Shown one piece after another: positions 1-12,469 of a stretch of 64,000 nt of DNA (the first letter of the stretch is position 1; each line of letters opens with the position of its first letter). Location of the stretch: positions 1-64,000 of the forward strand of contig QKWP01001080.1 in assembly GCA_003550325.1 (NCBI GenBank), written 5' to 3'. A program made the translations under genes and the position numbers. Source of the stretch: Gigaspora rosea. Its lineage: Eukaryota > Glomeromycota > Glomeromycetes > Diversisporales > Gigasporaceae. The notes beneath the pieces were generated by a model. The model saw nothing but the letters and a program-made list of their open reading frames with translations. It searched no databases and was not told the origin of the DNA.

Positions 1-190
1 GGTTTTTTTAAAAAATAAATTCTATTAGAATTTTAATGAATTTTTGGTTAAAATGAATTTATAACAAAGAAAATTTTTAATATCCCGATATCTATTTAGT
101 ATTATATTTTGAATTTTAAATTTTATAATTTACTGGGCTCAGTATATTTGATTTCTTAGGGATTGTATCCTAAAATTTAAAATCCTGAAG

Positions 191-246
191 CCTATACACA
201 AGTACATACGATGACAGTACGTGCTTTGTTTTGATGCTATATAAAA
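191..246 (+). promoter_or_regulatory. Conserved upstream motif and TATA-like box of the first paralogous gene
   Basis: The motif GTACATACGATGACA (about 201-216) is followed by CTATATAAAA (about 237-247). The second paralogue has the same pair, with TGTACATACGATGACG at about 7900 and again at 7980, and CTATATAAG near 8034. Conservation of the motif and its distance to the start codon while the rest has diverged suggests a core promoter. This is inferred from comparison within the window only. Confidence 0.5.
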
Positions 247-396
247 AAACAAAAAAAACTGCATTGTAACACATATATATACACTCTTCTATATTTTCTC
301 TCCAAAGGTAATAAAAAAACAGTTTCTATTTTTTTTTCTATACAAGAAGCACTTACTATATCACTTCGAAATGCAAAAGTCTTTACATTATCCAAC

Positions 397-2796
397 ATGA
401 GTCTCTCACGTACCTCAAGTATTTCTTGTTTATCCTCAAGTGTTTCTCATTTATCAGTAACCGTTGAAAGAAGCAAAAATAAAAAAAATGAAAAATCGAA
501 CGAAAAAGGTAATAAATTTATGATGTTACATACTGGACATATATAAATATATTTGTAGCACATATGCATGTTAAGTGTGATTCTATATATATATCGGTAC
601 AATGGCTTTTTTTTACGTACTAGATGACTTCTTTTTTTTTTGGTTTGTAGGTGATGAATTAAAAGAATTAAGAAATGAAATAAAGAATCTGGGTGACAAA
701 ATTGATAATTTTATGAAAAAAGTGCCTGTTCTTTAGAAACTGATAGCAATAGTGATAGCGACAACAGCAACAGCAACAACAGCAACAACAATTACAACAG
801 CAACAACAGCAGCTGAAATAGTCATAACAGGCATAGGGTTACAAAAAGGCACCGGGAACACTCTCTGAGCAAAAAAAATTATTAAGAGTATATATTATTG
901 TATCATTTTTGATGAAAAAATAGTACTTTTTTAATTTGTTAAATAAATATCGGCAATTATACTATTTAACCTAATCTATATAGATATCGGTATTTTATAT
1001 TAATGATCTATCTATTTGTTTGAATTTATTAATATAGAACGATATCATAATTTCACTAACTGGGTTAGAACAATCTAATCAACCTGACACATCTAAGCGT
1101 TGGGTTGACTTTAAGGATGTGTTTCTTTGAGATGCATTTAAAACAGTAAAACGAGACGTAAAAAGATATCAGGTGGAAGACTATCATATTTTGAAAATAA
1201 TAAAGGAATGGCACAAACATCAAAGTGAAAAATATGCAAGCAACAGAACCCGGAGTCGGACAGTCAAGATCATACGAGGATGCGTGAGAATGGAAGAATG
1301 GAATCAGTAAGCCTTTTTTTAGATTATTTTTATAAATATCGGTACTGCCTTATATAAATATCGGTACTGCCTTATATAAATATTGGTACTGCCTTATATA
1401 TTTTTTAATTATATAATTTATAGAAAGTTAAACGACGAAAGAAGGGGTTTAACCAACTTCAAGAAACTAATAATGAACATTTTAATAACCTTCTTCCTGT
1501 TGATATTTCAAGAAATCAAGCATTAAGGGACATTAAAAAAATAATGGAAACTAGAGCCTATCATAGTAATGAACCTTCGGAAACTGATAAAGATGCAGCC
1601 AATGATGAACATTGACTAGGAATTTATAACATTCATGAAAAAAAAACAGACAGACACAACCACATCATTAAAGTGGTAAATAAAAACTGGCGTTCTATTA
1701 GAGTAACTATTTCTGCATTAAATGCTAGTTCGAAATTTCTTAGATAAATATCAGTACTAAATATTTTTTTAGTTAAGAGAAATCTTGATGGCATGCGAAA
1801 TTACTTCTGCAACAAAAAAACACAAACAAAATAAAAAGACGTCGTTGGTAAAGTGCTAATGTCAACAGCAGTGCTTCACCACCACCTAGGACCCCCGAAT
1901 GGTGTATTTCGTGCTCATACAATGCAAGGCCTGGTAGTGCACCTGATATTAATTTCCCTGCAGTATCTTCTGGTAATTCCCCTTCGTCTAGTAATTCCCC
2001 TTCACCTAGTAATTCCCCTTTGTCTAGTAATTCCCATTCGCCTAGTAATTCCCCATCGCCTAGAAATTCTCCAACGACTAGAAATTCCCCAACGACTAGA
2101 AATTCTCCAACGCCTAGAAATTCTCCAATGCCTAGAAATTCGCCTGTGAAATCACTTGGTAATTCTTTTTTAAAAGAATCTGGTAATTCTCCTGCCCCCC
2201 AAAAAAATCCGGTAATGTCGCCGCTGCCTCTAGTTCTGGCACTTCTCCTCCGTCCCAAAAAAAATCAGGTAATACACATGCTCCTACAAAAAAATCTAGA
2301 AATGCCGCTGCTTCTGTATCAAGATCTGGTAATGCATTTACTTTAAATTCTAGTAACCATTTCTTGTAGTAACTGGTATAATCTGATTTTTTTTGTTATA
2401 AATCGTGAAGCAGTTATCACTAGTAATTATGCTAATCATGCCAATAAGGGCAAAGCCATTAGTAAAGGTAAATATATAATATATTTCTTGTTGTAACTAG
2501 TATATGAATTATTATGTTAATTAAATTTTCATTTCTTTGATATCTCATATGCAAATATAGAATTTTATAACAATTCACAAGGTATTAATTATATTGTTCA
2601 GTAATATTTTCATATTACTGATATTTGATTTATTTTAATCATTTACATTGGTGCATATTATTTATTTATTTACAATTTAGAATCTACCGAGCATGATCAT
2701 GATAGTCATATCTCTAGGTCTGCAAGACCACGTTATAGTAGAGGTCGTTTAAATCATAATGGTGGTTCTAGAGCTAGCAAAAAAGTAAAAAATTAA
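397..2796 (+). pseudogene. Uncharacterised multi-exon gene, first of a paralogous pair (decayed)
   Basis: I do not recognise the family. The ATG at 397 opens a Ser-rich N-terminus (MSLSRTSSIS). A GT-AG intron at 509-650 leads to a charged segment (DELKELRNEIKNLGDKIDNF), then a Ser/Asn-rich stretch. A later exon from about 1033 encodes NDIIISLTGLEQ and an Arg/Lys-rich helix ending near HILKIIKEW. The exon after 1422 reads KVKRRKKGFNQLQETNNEH, followed by LLPVDISRNQALRDIKK. A minisatellite-like Asn-Ser-Pro repeat (about 1970-2140) follows. The last exon encodes an Arg/Gly-rich tail (RPRYSRGRLNHNGG) and stops at 2796. The same order of segments is found at 8229-11352. In-frame stops in the second and third coding segments (for example after MKKVPVL and within VDFKDVFL) suggest this copy is dead, unless splicing avoids them. 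Confidence 0.5.
1326..1402. repeat. Short tandem repeat in an intron (about 24 bp unit, three copies)
   Basis: The unit ATAAATATCGGTACTGCCTT is repeated three times inside the intron before the exon at about 1422. It carries the ATCGGTA motif that recurs across the first 12.4 kb. Confidence 0.75.
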
Positions 2797-2989
2797 ATAA
2801 TTGTTTTTTATATGTTTAATTATAATATATAAATATATAATATTCTGCATAATAAATAAAAATAATATATTTTATTAATATTGTATATTTATAAAAAAAG
2901 CAAGTGGCAGTAAATAAGATAATGTATATTATAAATATTGTTTGTGTATGAAGTATACGTTGGTAACATAACCGGATATAAAAATCAAA

Positions 2990-3545
2990 TATCAGCTTCT
3001 TATAATATCCTGATATTCATCTTTAATTATCCCGATATTCATCTTTAATTATTCCGATTTTCATCTTTAATTATCCCCGATATTCATCTTTAATTATCCT
3101 GATATTCATCTTTAATTAACCGATATTCTTCTTTAACTAACCGATATACTTATTTAATTAACTCGAAATTCTATGTAAACTAGATTATATAAAAATGAAT
3201 ATTGGGATGTTATAAATAAATAAAGGATTATTATTAGCTGATATTTAACTTAGATGTTAGTAGCATCATAGAAGGATATAGGTATACAAAAGGCGTAAAA
3301 AATTTATACATTTTTTTCTTCTTTTATTATCCCGATATTCACCTTAGATGTTAGTAGCATCATAGAAGGATATAGGTATATAAAAGGTGTAAAAAATTTA
3401 TACATTTTTTCTTCTTTTATTATTCTGATATTCACCTTAGATGTTAGTAGCATCATAGAAGGATATAAGTATATAAAAAGTATAAAAACTATATATGATT
3501 TTTTTCTTCTTTTATTATCCCGATATTCACCTTAGATGTTAGGTA
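2990..3545. repeat. Two adjoining tandem-repeat arrays with CCCGATATTC
   Basis: The first array (about 3000-3130) has a unit of about 23 bp containing CCGATATTCATCTTTAATTA, in roughly six copies. The second (about 3245-3545) has a unit of about 93 bp beginning near GATGTTAGTAGCATCATAG and ending in TTATCCCGATATTCACCTTA, in a little over three copies. They lie between the end of the first paralogue and the tnp2 transposase gene. The stretch 3550-4080 has isolated further copies of the CGATAT motif and no gene that I can see. Confidence 0.8.
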
Positions 3546-4079
3546 AATTGTCATGCTATATTTTGTGTATTTAATATCAGGATTTTTTTTCATATTTAAA
3601 AATCCCGATATGTATTTAGGGACTAAATCACAATCAGAAATATTTTCATTATTAACGATCTTATATAATCTTATATATTAATATCAGGATTTTTTTTTAT
3701 CATTAATAAAAACACTTGATGTCTGAATATTTCTGATCTAAATTTACTAGCAACTAATAAAATGCTAGTTCTAACCCTATGCGATGCCAACTAAATGAAC
3801 TGTTAAGAATAGTTATATCACACAAATCGAATACTAGTTATAAAACAAAAAAATAATTTTTATTTTAATTATACTAATAATATATAATATTTAAGATGTA
3901 TATAACGATAGATAAAATAATATTTAGCTAATAAAAAATAAGAATAATAAGAATTAACCAGATATAAATAAAAATATATTCAGTATGTGTAAATAAAATA
4001 CTAGTTTAAATATTGGCAATTATAAATTGTACTTTCTATGTAAAGGAATTACAGTCATATAGGTTTTTGGGTTTTTTTA

Positions 4080-7000
4080 ATATCTATAGTATATGTACCT
4101 GCTATGAACCGCGAATATATTTAATGTATGGGAATTATATAGTCCCTACTTAACTCATAAAAGTCTTGTTCCCACAACTCTACATTACAACTAAGATCAT
4201 CATTTTTAATTTTCATATGGAATCTTGTTTCATAATTTTCAACAGGTTTATACCATCTTATGAATGCAAGGTGATATGTTTGAACACCAGAAGGAAGATA
4301 GATAGTGTGATCAAAGTAGAATTGAACCTGACCAGGATATGAATCTGCCGTTTCATCTTCTGAAGCAACAAATCTTGCCAGAATTCTTGAAGATTTGTTA
4401 TGGCGAGCTGAGAATGTAGATCCAAAAATTTCTGATCCTAATTTTAGCCACCCATATTGAGTAACGTTGGGAAATACTGCTATTTCATTAATTCCCGATA
4501 TACAACCCGGTCTGGTGAATTGATAGCCTGTACCGGCATCATTATAGAATTCAACTAAAAGGGTTTGAATATCTGTTTGTAATATGGCATTTTCTAATTT
4601 TGGATCCAGAAATGTGCCAGGAAATGATTCATAACCAAAAGCTTCTCCTTGGCTAATAACATTTCTTAAATTATAAAATTGAAGGAGATCTTGTGATTCA
4701 AATTCATCTGGAATAGCCATGCTACCACTTGATATTCTGCCCTTTAGTATTTTTAGAGAATTGGATATTCTGTTATCAGTATCAGCATGTGATACAATCT
4801 CATCCAAACATTTATTTGTGAGAATTATTCTTAGAAGTTCTGGTTCTATATTCCTATGGCTACTTTTGTATGAGCCTATAAAATATAAATTATATATATC
4901 GGTAAGTATTTTTACATAATATATAACAAAAAAAAACCTGATATCTACCTAAGATTCCATTCATACGCTCAAAAGAAAAACACCAAAATGAATATAACAG
5001 CCCATAATCAATACAATTTTCGCACAAATGCAAACTTAAATGGATATTAGGAGTAATTTTTTCAGGACTATAATTGCGTTCTATTAACTTTGCTACATTC
5101 AACAATCTTTGATGAGCTTTGTTAAGTGATTCTTTATCTAATATTCTACAAACTAATAGATTACATTCCCTGACAAAGTTTGCAAGAATATGCCAGTCTG
5201 GTTCTGCTAATAAATCCCAGGTAATTGTAGTAGCATATATCATTATAAATATTTGCCATTGATCTGCAGTATAACCAGAAAATCCTTCTCTTGTGGCAAT
5301 TTTATAAGGAATTCTCCCGATATCTGATGGAGATTGAATTTTTTTGGCTCTTTTATCCATGAGTTTTAGATCATCAGAACTTAATTTTCCACCTTCTATC
5401 CAAAGTCGCATAACAATCCACTTTGCAATTCCCAAAAATAAACAATGCATTGGGTCTACAATTATATGTTTAATTGGGTTAAAATAAGGAAGTCAGTAGA
5501 GTTCTGACCATCTTACCAAGTTTTCAGATAGATGTTTTTTCTTTGATCCTCAGTCTTACACTGTAACCATTCATATGCATCTTTTTTTAATTTTCTCAAT
5601 ATCACGTTCTACAAACCAGTCATCCATATCCGCAAATCCACCAAAGTTAGGTTGATGTCTAGCATCAAACTGTGCATGTTTTTTACATTGAAAACATGCA
5701 ATTCTTGTCGATATTTGTCCACACAACTTTCTGGCTGCCGGAATATCATATGTGTAGCATATAACTGCGCATTTAATTTTTTTGCCCATAGGAGATTCAT
5801 TTGTAGGAATTTCTACCCCGTTCCACAATTCACACAATTGATTAACCAAAGGTGAAAGATAATGATTAATATGATATGATTTAACTTCCTTGGGTCCTGG
5901 TAACAATGCCAAGGTAATTATATTTTGAGGCTTGAATCTAAGTTCATGGGGTAAATTACAGATAACTGCATATATTGTGCCAGTAGAATATACAGAATTT
6001 TGGAATCCAGATTAATCATAAGGCCGAGATGCGTATCGGCATGTTCTGGCGTGAAAAAATCTCCATCTTGATTTTTAAATTGCTTCCATATATTGGCATC
6101 ATAAATATTGGCAAGATAATTATTATTTATATTTCTATTAACCTATTTTCTACATGATTCTTCAAAATTTTTTTGCCTGTATAATAACATGAGCTGATTT
6201 TTAATATTTATTGTTGAATAAGTAAGCAAAGGACGAAACAAAGTTCCATCTTTTGTGGGTACCTCCTTTGACAATTGTTGATTACAAGGTTGTCTTATTT
6301 TAGACATTGGGTGATTAGGATATTCTACAAAAGTACAATATAAGCATATCGGGATTTGTCCAGGCTTTTTTGTTATTACCTTACTAGGTTCATACAACTT
6401 ATCACATGCTGGACAAGGTGTATAATTATTTATGTGTAAACCTAATCCCATTAACTTTCGGGCTAAATAGAGTGACTCAGGAAAGTTATTAAACTGATCA
6501 TTATCAAGATATGTCAATAGATAATGCATAAATTTAACTAATGATTCTGTTGCAGTGTCTGGTAACCGATATCTTTGTTGGTATCTTAGTATCCAGATTA
6601 ATATCCAACCAAAGCTATTATCAAGATTGCCAATATTTTCGAATACTTCATCTTCTTTTTCAATATCAGGAGCAGAATAGTCCATTATGGTTTCCTCATC
6701 GTCACTTTCGGGCTCTATTTCTGCAACTTCTTCTTCATAATCGGAGATATTTAAAGTCTCTAGAATTATATCAATATCGGGTTGTTCTCTAATTATAGTT
6801 TTTGCTTTCTTTTTATCTTTTTTTCCTACAATAAACGATTCTTCCTGAAAATCAAGATCAAGTAAACTATGTGAAGAGATATCGACTAAAGATGTACTAC
6901 TGCTTTCTATTTGAGGATTAGTGGAAGAAGGAATATCGGCTTGAAGTTCAGATGAACCTACTAAGTCCTCACACATTCCATATTTTTCAATATGGGCATC

Positions 7001-7111
7001 TCTTGTTCGGGGATCACAGGGTTCTTTTTTACCTTTGCATACATTACATTTGCAAATAACCTTTTTTCGAGTTTTTGATGCAGGTAATTTAATAAATATT
7101 TGATGACTCAT
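4080..7111 (-). pseudogene. tnp2-type (CACTA/Plavaka-like) transposase gene, lightly decayed
   Basis: This is the transposase of a cut-and-paste DNA transposon, expected to act on its own terminal repeats. Reading down the minus strand: 7111-6143 gives a Met-initiated exon with CKCNVCKGKK, an acidic linker and a cysteine pair CPACDKLYEP. About 6100-5571 carries the core, with NLPHELRFKPQNII, then LALLPGPKEVKSYHINHYLS and later CFQCKKHAQFDARHQPNFGG. 5520-4920 carries IIVDPMHCLFLGIAKWIV and FERMNGILGRYQ, the hallmark blocks of the tnp2 family. 4807-4121 is the C-terminal domain, with GSTFSARHNKSS, YPGQVQFYF and FYELSRDYIIPIH. An intron lies near 4905-4808. One frame slip near 6010, where the family has NLDWFQ, and a stop after IIPIH with similarity continuing to about 4080 show recent decay. 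I could not define its terminal inverted repeats. Confidence 0.8.
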
Positions 7112-7884
7112 TTTAAAGTTTTTTGGGAGTTACGTTGATATCGGGAGGTAAGGCAGACAAAAGGTCTTTAAATACAAAATTTTGTAATATATTTTATTAT
7201 TTACCATGTTACTATAATTTGTTTGTAGCGATTAAGCCCAAAATCGTGACAATAAGGAGGAATACAAGATATTTCATTGAAAATTCTAATAAATTCCCTT
7301 TTATATCTCGCATTTTTTTAACTATAGACCTATAGATATATTTAAAAAAATTTCCTTTACCTCACAAAATGTTTGTTTACCAGAATAGGAGTATCGGTAA
7401 ATAGTCTATCAAAAAATAAACTAAAAAGGAAATAGTATTAATTGTAATGCGACTTTCCAAGATAAGCATAAATTTATTATACAATGCAAATGAGAAATAG
7501 AAATATTTTATCGTTACAATAACATTTAACTAAAATGACAATAAATAGGTTTGAAATTAGTTTTAAAATACAACTATAATGAATTTATAATAATATAACT
7601 ATAATTTATTAAGAATAACATTTCAATTGATTAATAATACGTGGAATCGATTAGTCTACTTTACAAGTATTGATACCGATATTGATATATAATACATATT
7701 ATAGTCTATTAATACTGATACATATATAAGTAAATTATTAATAAATAAAATATGTGATTTTTTCTTGATGGCCTATAATGTCATGTGAATTTATAATTTG
7801 CTGAACTTTAAAGCAATATTACCGATACATATCTAAATAAATACATAGTAATTATTATAATTATACCAAGATTCCAATAGTATG

Positions 7885-8045
7885 TTTTTCCTTATACACT
7901 TGTACATACGATGACGTACATGCTTATAATTTAAATTATAAATTTGAAAGCCTGAAGTATTTTTTCGCTATACACATGTACATACGATGACGCTATGTGT
8001 TTTGTTTTGATGTGTTAAAATTTTTTTAATGCCTATATAAGAAAA
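7885..8045 (+). promoter_or_regulatory. Duplicated upstream motif and TATA-like box of the second paralogue
   Basis: TGTACATACGATGACG occurs twice (about 7899 and 7979), with TATA-like CTATATAAG near 8034. This matches the arrangement upstream of the gene starting at 397. Inferred promoter. Confidence 0.5.
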
Positions 8046-9669
8046 GGTCGCGAAACTTGTGCAATACACTTTTTTCTTCCACTTCTTCCCAAAGGTAATA
8101 AAAAAAATAATCAATAAAGAAAACTGTTCATATTATTTTTTATTCTAAATAAAAAAATAAAAAACACTTACTATTTACTTTAAATACAAAGTTTACTACA
8201 GCTGAACCAGTTGTTAACACTACGCAATATGAGTCGTTCAAGCTTTTCCAGTACTTTTTCTGCACCTTTACAAGAAAAAACTAATAAAACGAGAGAAAAT
8301 ATAACGAAAAATCTGATAAAGGTAACAATCTTGTTTGATTACTTATCAGGTATAAATTTGTAGCAAAATGCATGTTAAGTGTGACTCTACAGGAGCTTTT
8401 TTTTTTTGTATGGCATTTACTTTTTTTTTGCCGAATAAATTGATGCCTTTTTACTTCTTATTTTTTGCAGTTGATGAAATAAAAGCGTTAAGGGCGATAA
8501 AATTGATAATTTTATAAAAAAATCGCACAGAAAAAGGGCACGTTCCGTAACTGATAGCAACAAAAGCAATGACAGCAGCAACAGCAGCAATGACAGCAGC
8601 AACGATAGCAGCAACAACAACGATAGCAGCAATGACAATAGCAGCAACAACAACAAACGCAGCAGCAGTGATAACCACAAACGCAGCAGCAGCGGTAACC
8701 ACAAACGAAGAGGCAGTAAAACCTCCAAAAAAAGTTGCCGTGAACTTTCACTAGTGACAAAAAAGTCGTTAAGAGTATGTAATCATAATTATCTGTAATA
8801 CTTAGTTGATAACAAATATTGGATTACTTTCATTTCTTACTGGCTTATATTTATATCGGGTATTTTTATATATTTAAGTTTCATCATTTTGTATAGATAT
8901 CGGGTAGTTTCATATTTATTAATTTATTGATTTATTTAAATTTATTTATAGAACGACATTATAATTTCAATTGAGGGTCTGGAAGAATCCATGCAACCGG
9001 TCCCGGCTAAATTATGGATGGACTTTAAGGCTGAGTTCATTCAAAATTCTTTTAAAATTATTAAGAGAGATGTCAGAAGATACAAAGCAGACGACAGCCA
9101 GATCCTAAAAATCATTAAGGAGCAATAGCGGCACTAAAGGGAGAGGTACCTGGTGCAGCAAACACCCCAAAAAAATATACTGGAACTAGCCAAAAACCAA
9201 GCAAATCAAAGGATGCTCGCTGTAAGAATTTGTTTTTGGCATTATATATTGCTTATATGACTATTGGTATAATCTTAAATATATTTTCAAAAAAAAACAA
9301 GAGGAAAAGTGGGTTCGCTCACTTGCAGCAAACCAATAGTGAGCACTTAAAACAACTCCTTCCCACTGATATTACAGAACGACAAGCTATGAATGATATT
9401 AAGAAAATACTTGGTAAAAGTGATTACTATAGCGTCGAGGTGTCCGAAACTGACGCTGAACTGGCCGAAGAAAAAATTAAACTAGGGGTTCAGCGTCGTC
9501 TCGAAGATGACTGGCACAATCATGTAATAAAGGTTGTGTGAAAAGAATAGAGATCAAAAAAAGTAACTATAATCTATACCAATATAGATATCCATACTAA
9601 TGTAGATATCAATAATAATATAGATATTGGTACTAATATGTATTAGTGATACAAGTCATTATATGTAAA

Positions 9670-10100
9670 ATCGACTTAAGTCGACTAGTCGGCTTAACCA
9701 AACCGATTTTTGCAAAGCTGACTTAGTCGATTGGGTAAAATCATTATCCAAAAAAATTTCAATCGATATTAAATTACATATATGCAATTGAGTTAACTAA
9801 TACAATGCTCTCAAAAGTATAAAAAATTGTCATTGTGCAAATTGTATTATTTTAAAAATCGTAATCATAGCTCATTGTAGAATAAAATTAAATCGTTTAA
9901 TTATACACATCGATATTAACAAAAATCAAGTGTTAATCTATGTGTAACTTGTTAATCTATGTGTAACTCAGACTGTGATTGGTCGTTGCATGTCACGTGA
10001 TATGAGCAAATAAAGAAATCGACTTTCGGTTAATAGCTGAATTTTATAATCGACTTAAGTCGACTTAGTCAAGTCGATTTTTTAAGGTTGACTTGGTTCA
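9670..10100. repeat. GTCGAC-rich direct repeats inside an intron
   Basis: ATCGACTTAAGTCGACT occurs at about 9670 and again at about 10049, each followed by a related AGTCGATTT-containing stretch. They bound about 430 bp within the intron of the second paralogue. This is likely a small inserted element, but I could not define clean inverted ends or a target duplication. Confidence 0.5.
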
Positions 10101-10612
10101 CTAATACGTATACTTTATATAATTTTTAGTTGAAACAAATTTTGTTGCTATGCGAAGATACTTCCATAGCACAAAATTATAATAAACCAAAAAGAAATCG
10201 GTGGGAATGTGATGAAGTCGCTGAAAACTCCACACCACCAGCTGGGGCCCCCAGCTAGTGTATTTTACGCTACTATAATCCTCTTAGTAGTTCCTATAGT
10301 GCCATTGATTTTGGTGCTGGCATTGGTCCTTCTGGTGCTAATGTTTCCTCTCCCAATTGTGCTCCCGATACAAGCCCTGGTCAAGCCCCTGATACAAGCC
10401 CTGGTCAAGCCCCCGATACAAGAGCTAGTAAAAGTGCCCCAATACAAGAGTTGGTAAAAGTGCCCTGATATAAGTCCTGGTAAAAGTGCCCCAATACAAG
10501 TCCTGGTAAAAGTGCCCCAATACAAGAGCTGGTAAAAGTACCCCTATTAAAATGTCTGGTGGTGCTTCTACTACAACATTTGATGATGCACTCAATTCAT
10601 ATAATGCCTCTG

Positions 10613-11080
10613 GTAAAATTTTGAATATTTTATAATGCAAATTATTTAAGATTTTTATTAAAATTTTTGCATGTTTTATTCATATAATCTCTAAAGGTAT
10701 CACATCAATAACTAATATAACTGCCTTTGGTAAAATTTTTAATATTTTATAATGCAAATTATTAAGATTTTTACTAAATTTTTATAATGTTTTATTTATA
10801 TAATCTCTGAAGGTACCACATCAATAACTAACATAACGTCTGATGATGCGTATCATGCCTCTGGTAAAATTTTTAATATTTTATAATGCAAATTATTTAA
10901 GATTTTACTAAATTTTTATAATGTTTTATTTATATAATCTCTGAAGGTACCATATCAATAACTAACATAATGTCTGATAATGCGTATCATGCCTCTGGTA
11001 AAATTTTTAATATTTTATAATGCAAACTATTTAAGATTTTTACTAAATTTTATAATGTTTTATTTATATAATCTCTGAAG
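10613..11080 (+). repeat. Tandemly duplicated exon-intron units
   Basis: Four homologous introns of 83-84 nt (10613-10696, 10730-10812, 10864-10946, 10998-11080) alternate with small exons of 33, 51 and 51 nt (10697-10729, 10813-10863, 10947-10997). All start GTAAAATTTT and end in ATAATCTCTGAAG or close to it. Each exon starts with GTACCA or GTATCA and most end with CTCTG, so exon lengths are multiples of three and the intron phase is the same throughout. The exons encode repeats like TSITNITSDDAYHASG. Confidence 0.75.
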
Positions 11081-11529
11081 GTACTACAATGAACAAAGGT
11101 AAAAGTAAAGCCATTAGTGCTGCTAAACCAAGTAATATATTTGTTGATTTTATATGATTTGCTGTTATAATTTCAACAAAAAACTTGTATTTCTAATATT
11201 CAATTAATTTGTCATATACTAATAATTTAGGATTAATTGAAGAAAGTCCTGATATTAATCCCATCAATACTGCTAGACCTAAACCACATTATAGTAGAGG
11301 TGGCTCAAGTCAAAAAGCTCCTAGAAGCTCTAGGCATAGTAATAGAAAATAGTTTTTTTAATATAGTAATTTATATTATGTATTTATTTAGCTATTAATT
11401 TCATGTATATAATATTTGTATTAAATAATAAAAATCAAAATATGTCGTCTTTTAATTATATATCGGAAATGAACAAAAATAAAATTTATTTTGTATACCA
11501 ATTTTCATCTTTAATATTATCTAGCAAAA

Positions 11530-12460
11530 AAATGGATCGATATCAGGATATTAAAATATACCCTTTAGTTAACTGATATTTACCCTTGTATATACCGATA
11601 TGCATTTTTTATGTTGCCATAGATCTGCCAAATAATCGTGGCAAAACAGATATATAATTATAATATAAACGATCGATATCGGGATATTAAAATATACCTT
11701 TTAGTTAACTGATATTTACCCTTGTATATACCGATATTCATCTTTTATGTTGCCATAGATCCGCCAAATAATTGTGGCAAAACAAATATATAATTATAAT
11801 ATAAAAGATCGATATCGAGATATTAAACTATACCCTTTAGTTAACTGATATTTACCCTTGTATATACCGATATTCATCTTTTATCTCTATATAAAAGATC
11901 AATATCGGGATGTTAATATAATAGATCCGCCAAATAATCGTAGCAAAACAGATTATAAACAGATGCATAAAGGGTAGATATTAGGATACTAAAGGTATCC
12001 CGATATCTATCCTTTATGCATTTATTGAACCTGTGTTTATTTGTCTTATATTTATCTTATATGTTGTACCGATATCCATCCTTTATGTTACCATACATCT
12101 GCCAAAAAACTGTAGCAAACCAGATTAAAAGTGGATACATTTTGGATTGATATTAGAACATAAAGAGGTGCCCTTTATTAAGCTGATATTTATTTTGATC
12201 TACCGATATTTATCTTCTATATTTTCAATATATGCAGCAAAACGGATATATAATTATCATATAAAGGATTAGTATCAGGATATTAATAAATACCCTTTAT
12301 TTGTTTTATATTTATCTTATATGCTGTACCGATATCTATTTTTTATGTTACCATACTCCACCAAAAAACTGTAGCAAACCAGATTAAAAGTGGATACATA
12401 ATAGATAGATATCAGAATGATAAAGGGATCCCGATATGTATCCTTTATATATTTATTGAA
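11530..12460. repeat. Satellite-like array with CGATATC motifs
   Basis: A unit of roughly 130-150 bp is repeated about six times with divergence. It contains TTAGTTAACTGATATTTACC, then ACCGATATTCATC, a segment near GCCAAATAATCGTGGCAAAA, and GATCGATATCGGGATATTAA. The array ends directly at the 5' LTR of the retroelement at 12470. No gene seen. Confidence 0.75.
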
Positions 12461-12469
12461 CCTGTGTTA

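Larger units (their letters stand above)
8229..11352 (+). pseudogene. Uncharacterised multi-exon gene, second of the paralogous pair
   Basis: Family unknown. The ATG at 8229 opens MSRSSFSSTF. The exon near 8472-8774 encodes an Asn/Ser-rich low-complexity stretch (repeated NDSSN) followed by basic runs (KRSSS) and ends at a GTATGT donor (8775). The exon from 8952 (acceptor at 8950-8951) encodes NDIIISIEGLEESMQP and RRYKADDSQILKIIKEQ, matching the first paralogue. An exon at about 9285-9535 encodes LLPTDITERQAMNDIKK and NHVIKVV. The exon from 10130 leads into a repetitive Pro/Asp/Thr/Ser region (SPGQAPDT). Small duplicated exons follow (10697-11080), then a last exon (11229-11352) ending in an RG-rich tail, RPKPHYSRGG. 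In-frame stops after KIIKEQ and near the start of the 10.2 kb exon suggest decay or extra splicing. Its long intron (9.54-10.13 kb) contains GTCGAC-rich repeats. Confidence 0.5.

Noticed and set aside
1773-2258. Minus-strand open frame with GELLGEGELL-type repeats
   Set aside because: Antisense of the Asn-Ser-Pro minisatellite of the plus-strand gene.
2990-3545. CRISPR-like regular repeats
   Set aside because: Units are directly adjacent tandem copies without unique spacers, and the surroundings are eukaryotic.
8417-8760. Leu/Val/Ala-rich or Cys-rich open frames on both strands
   Set aside because: They are alternative readings of an AGC/AAC-type triplet repeat that encodes the Ser/Asn-rich stretch of the 8229-11352 gene.
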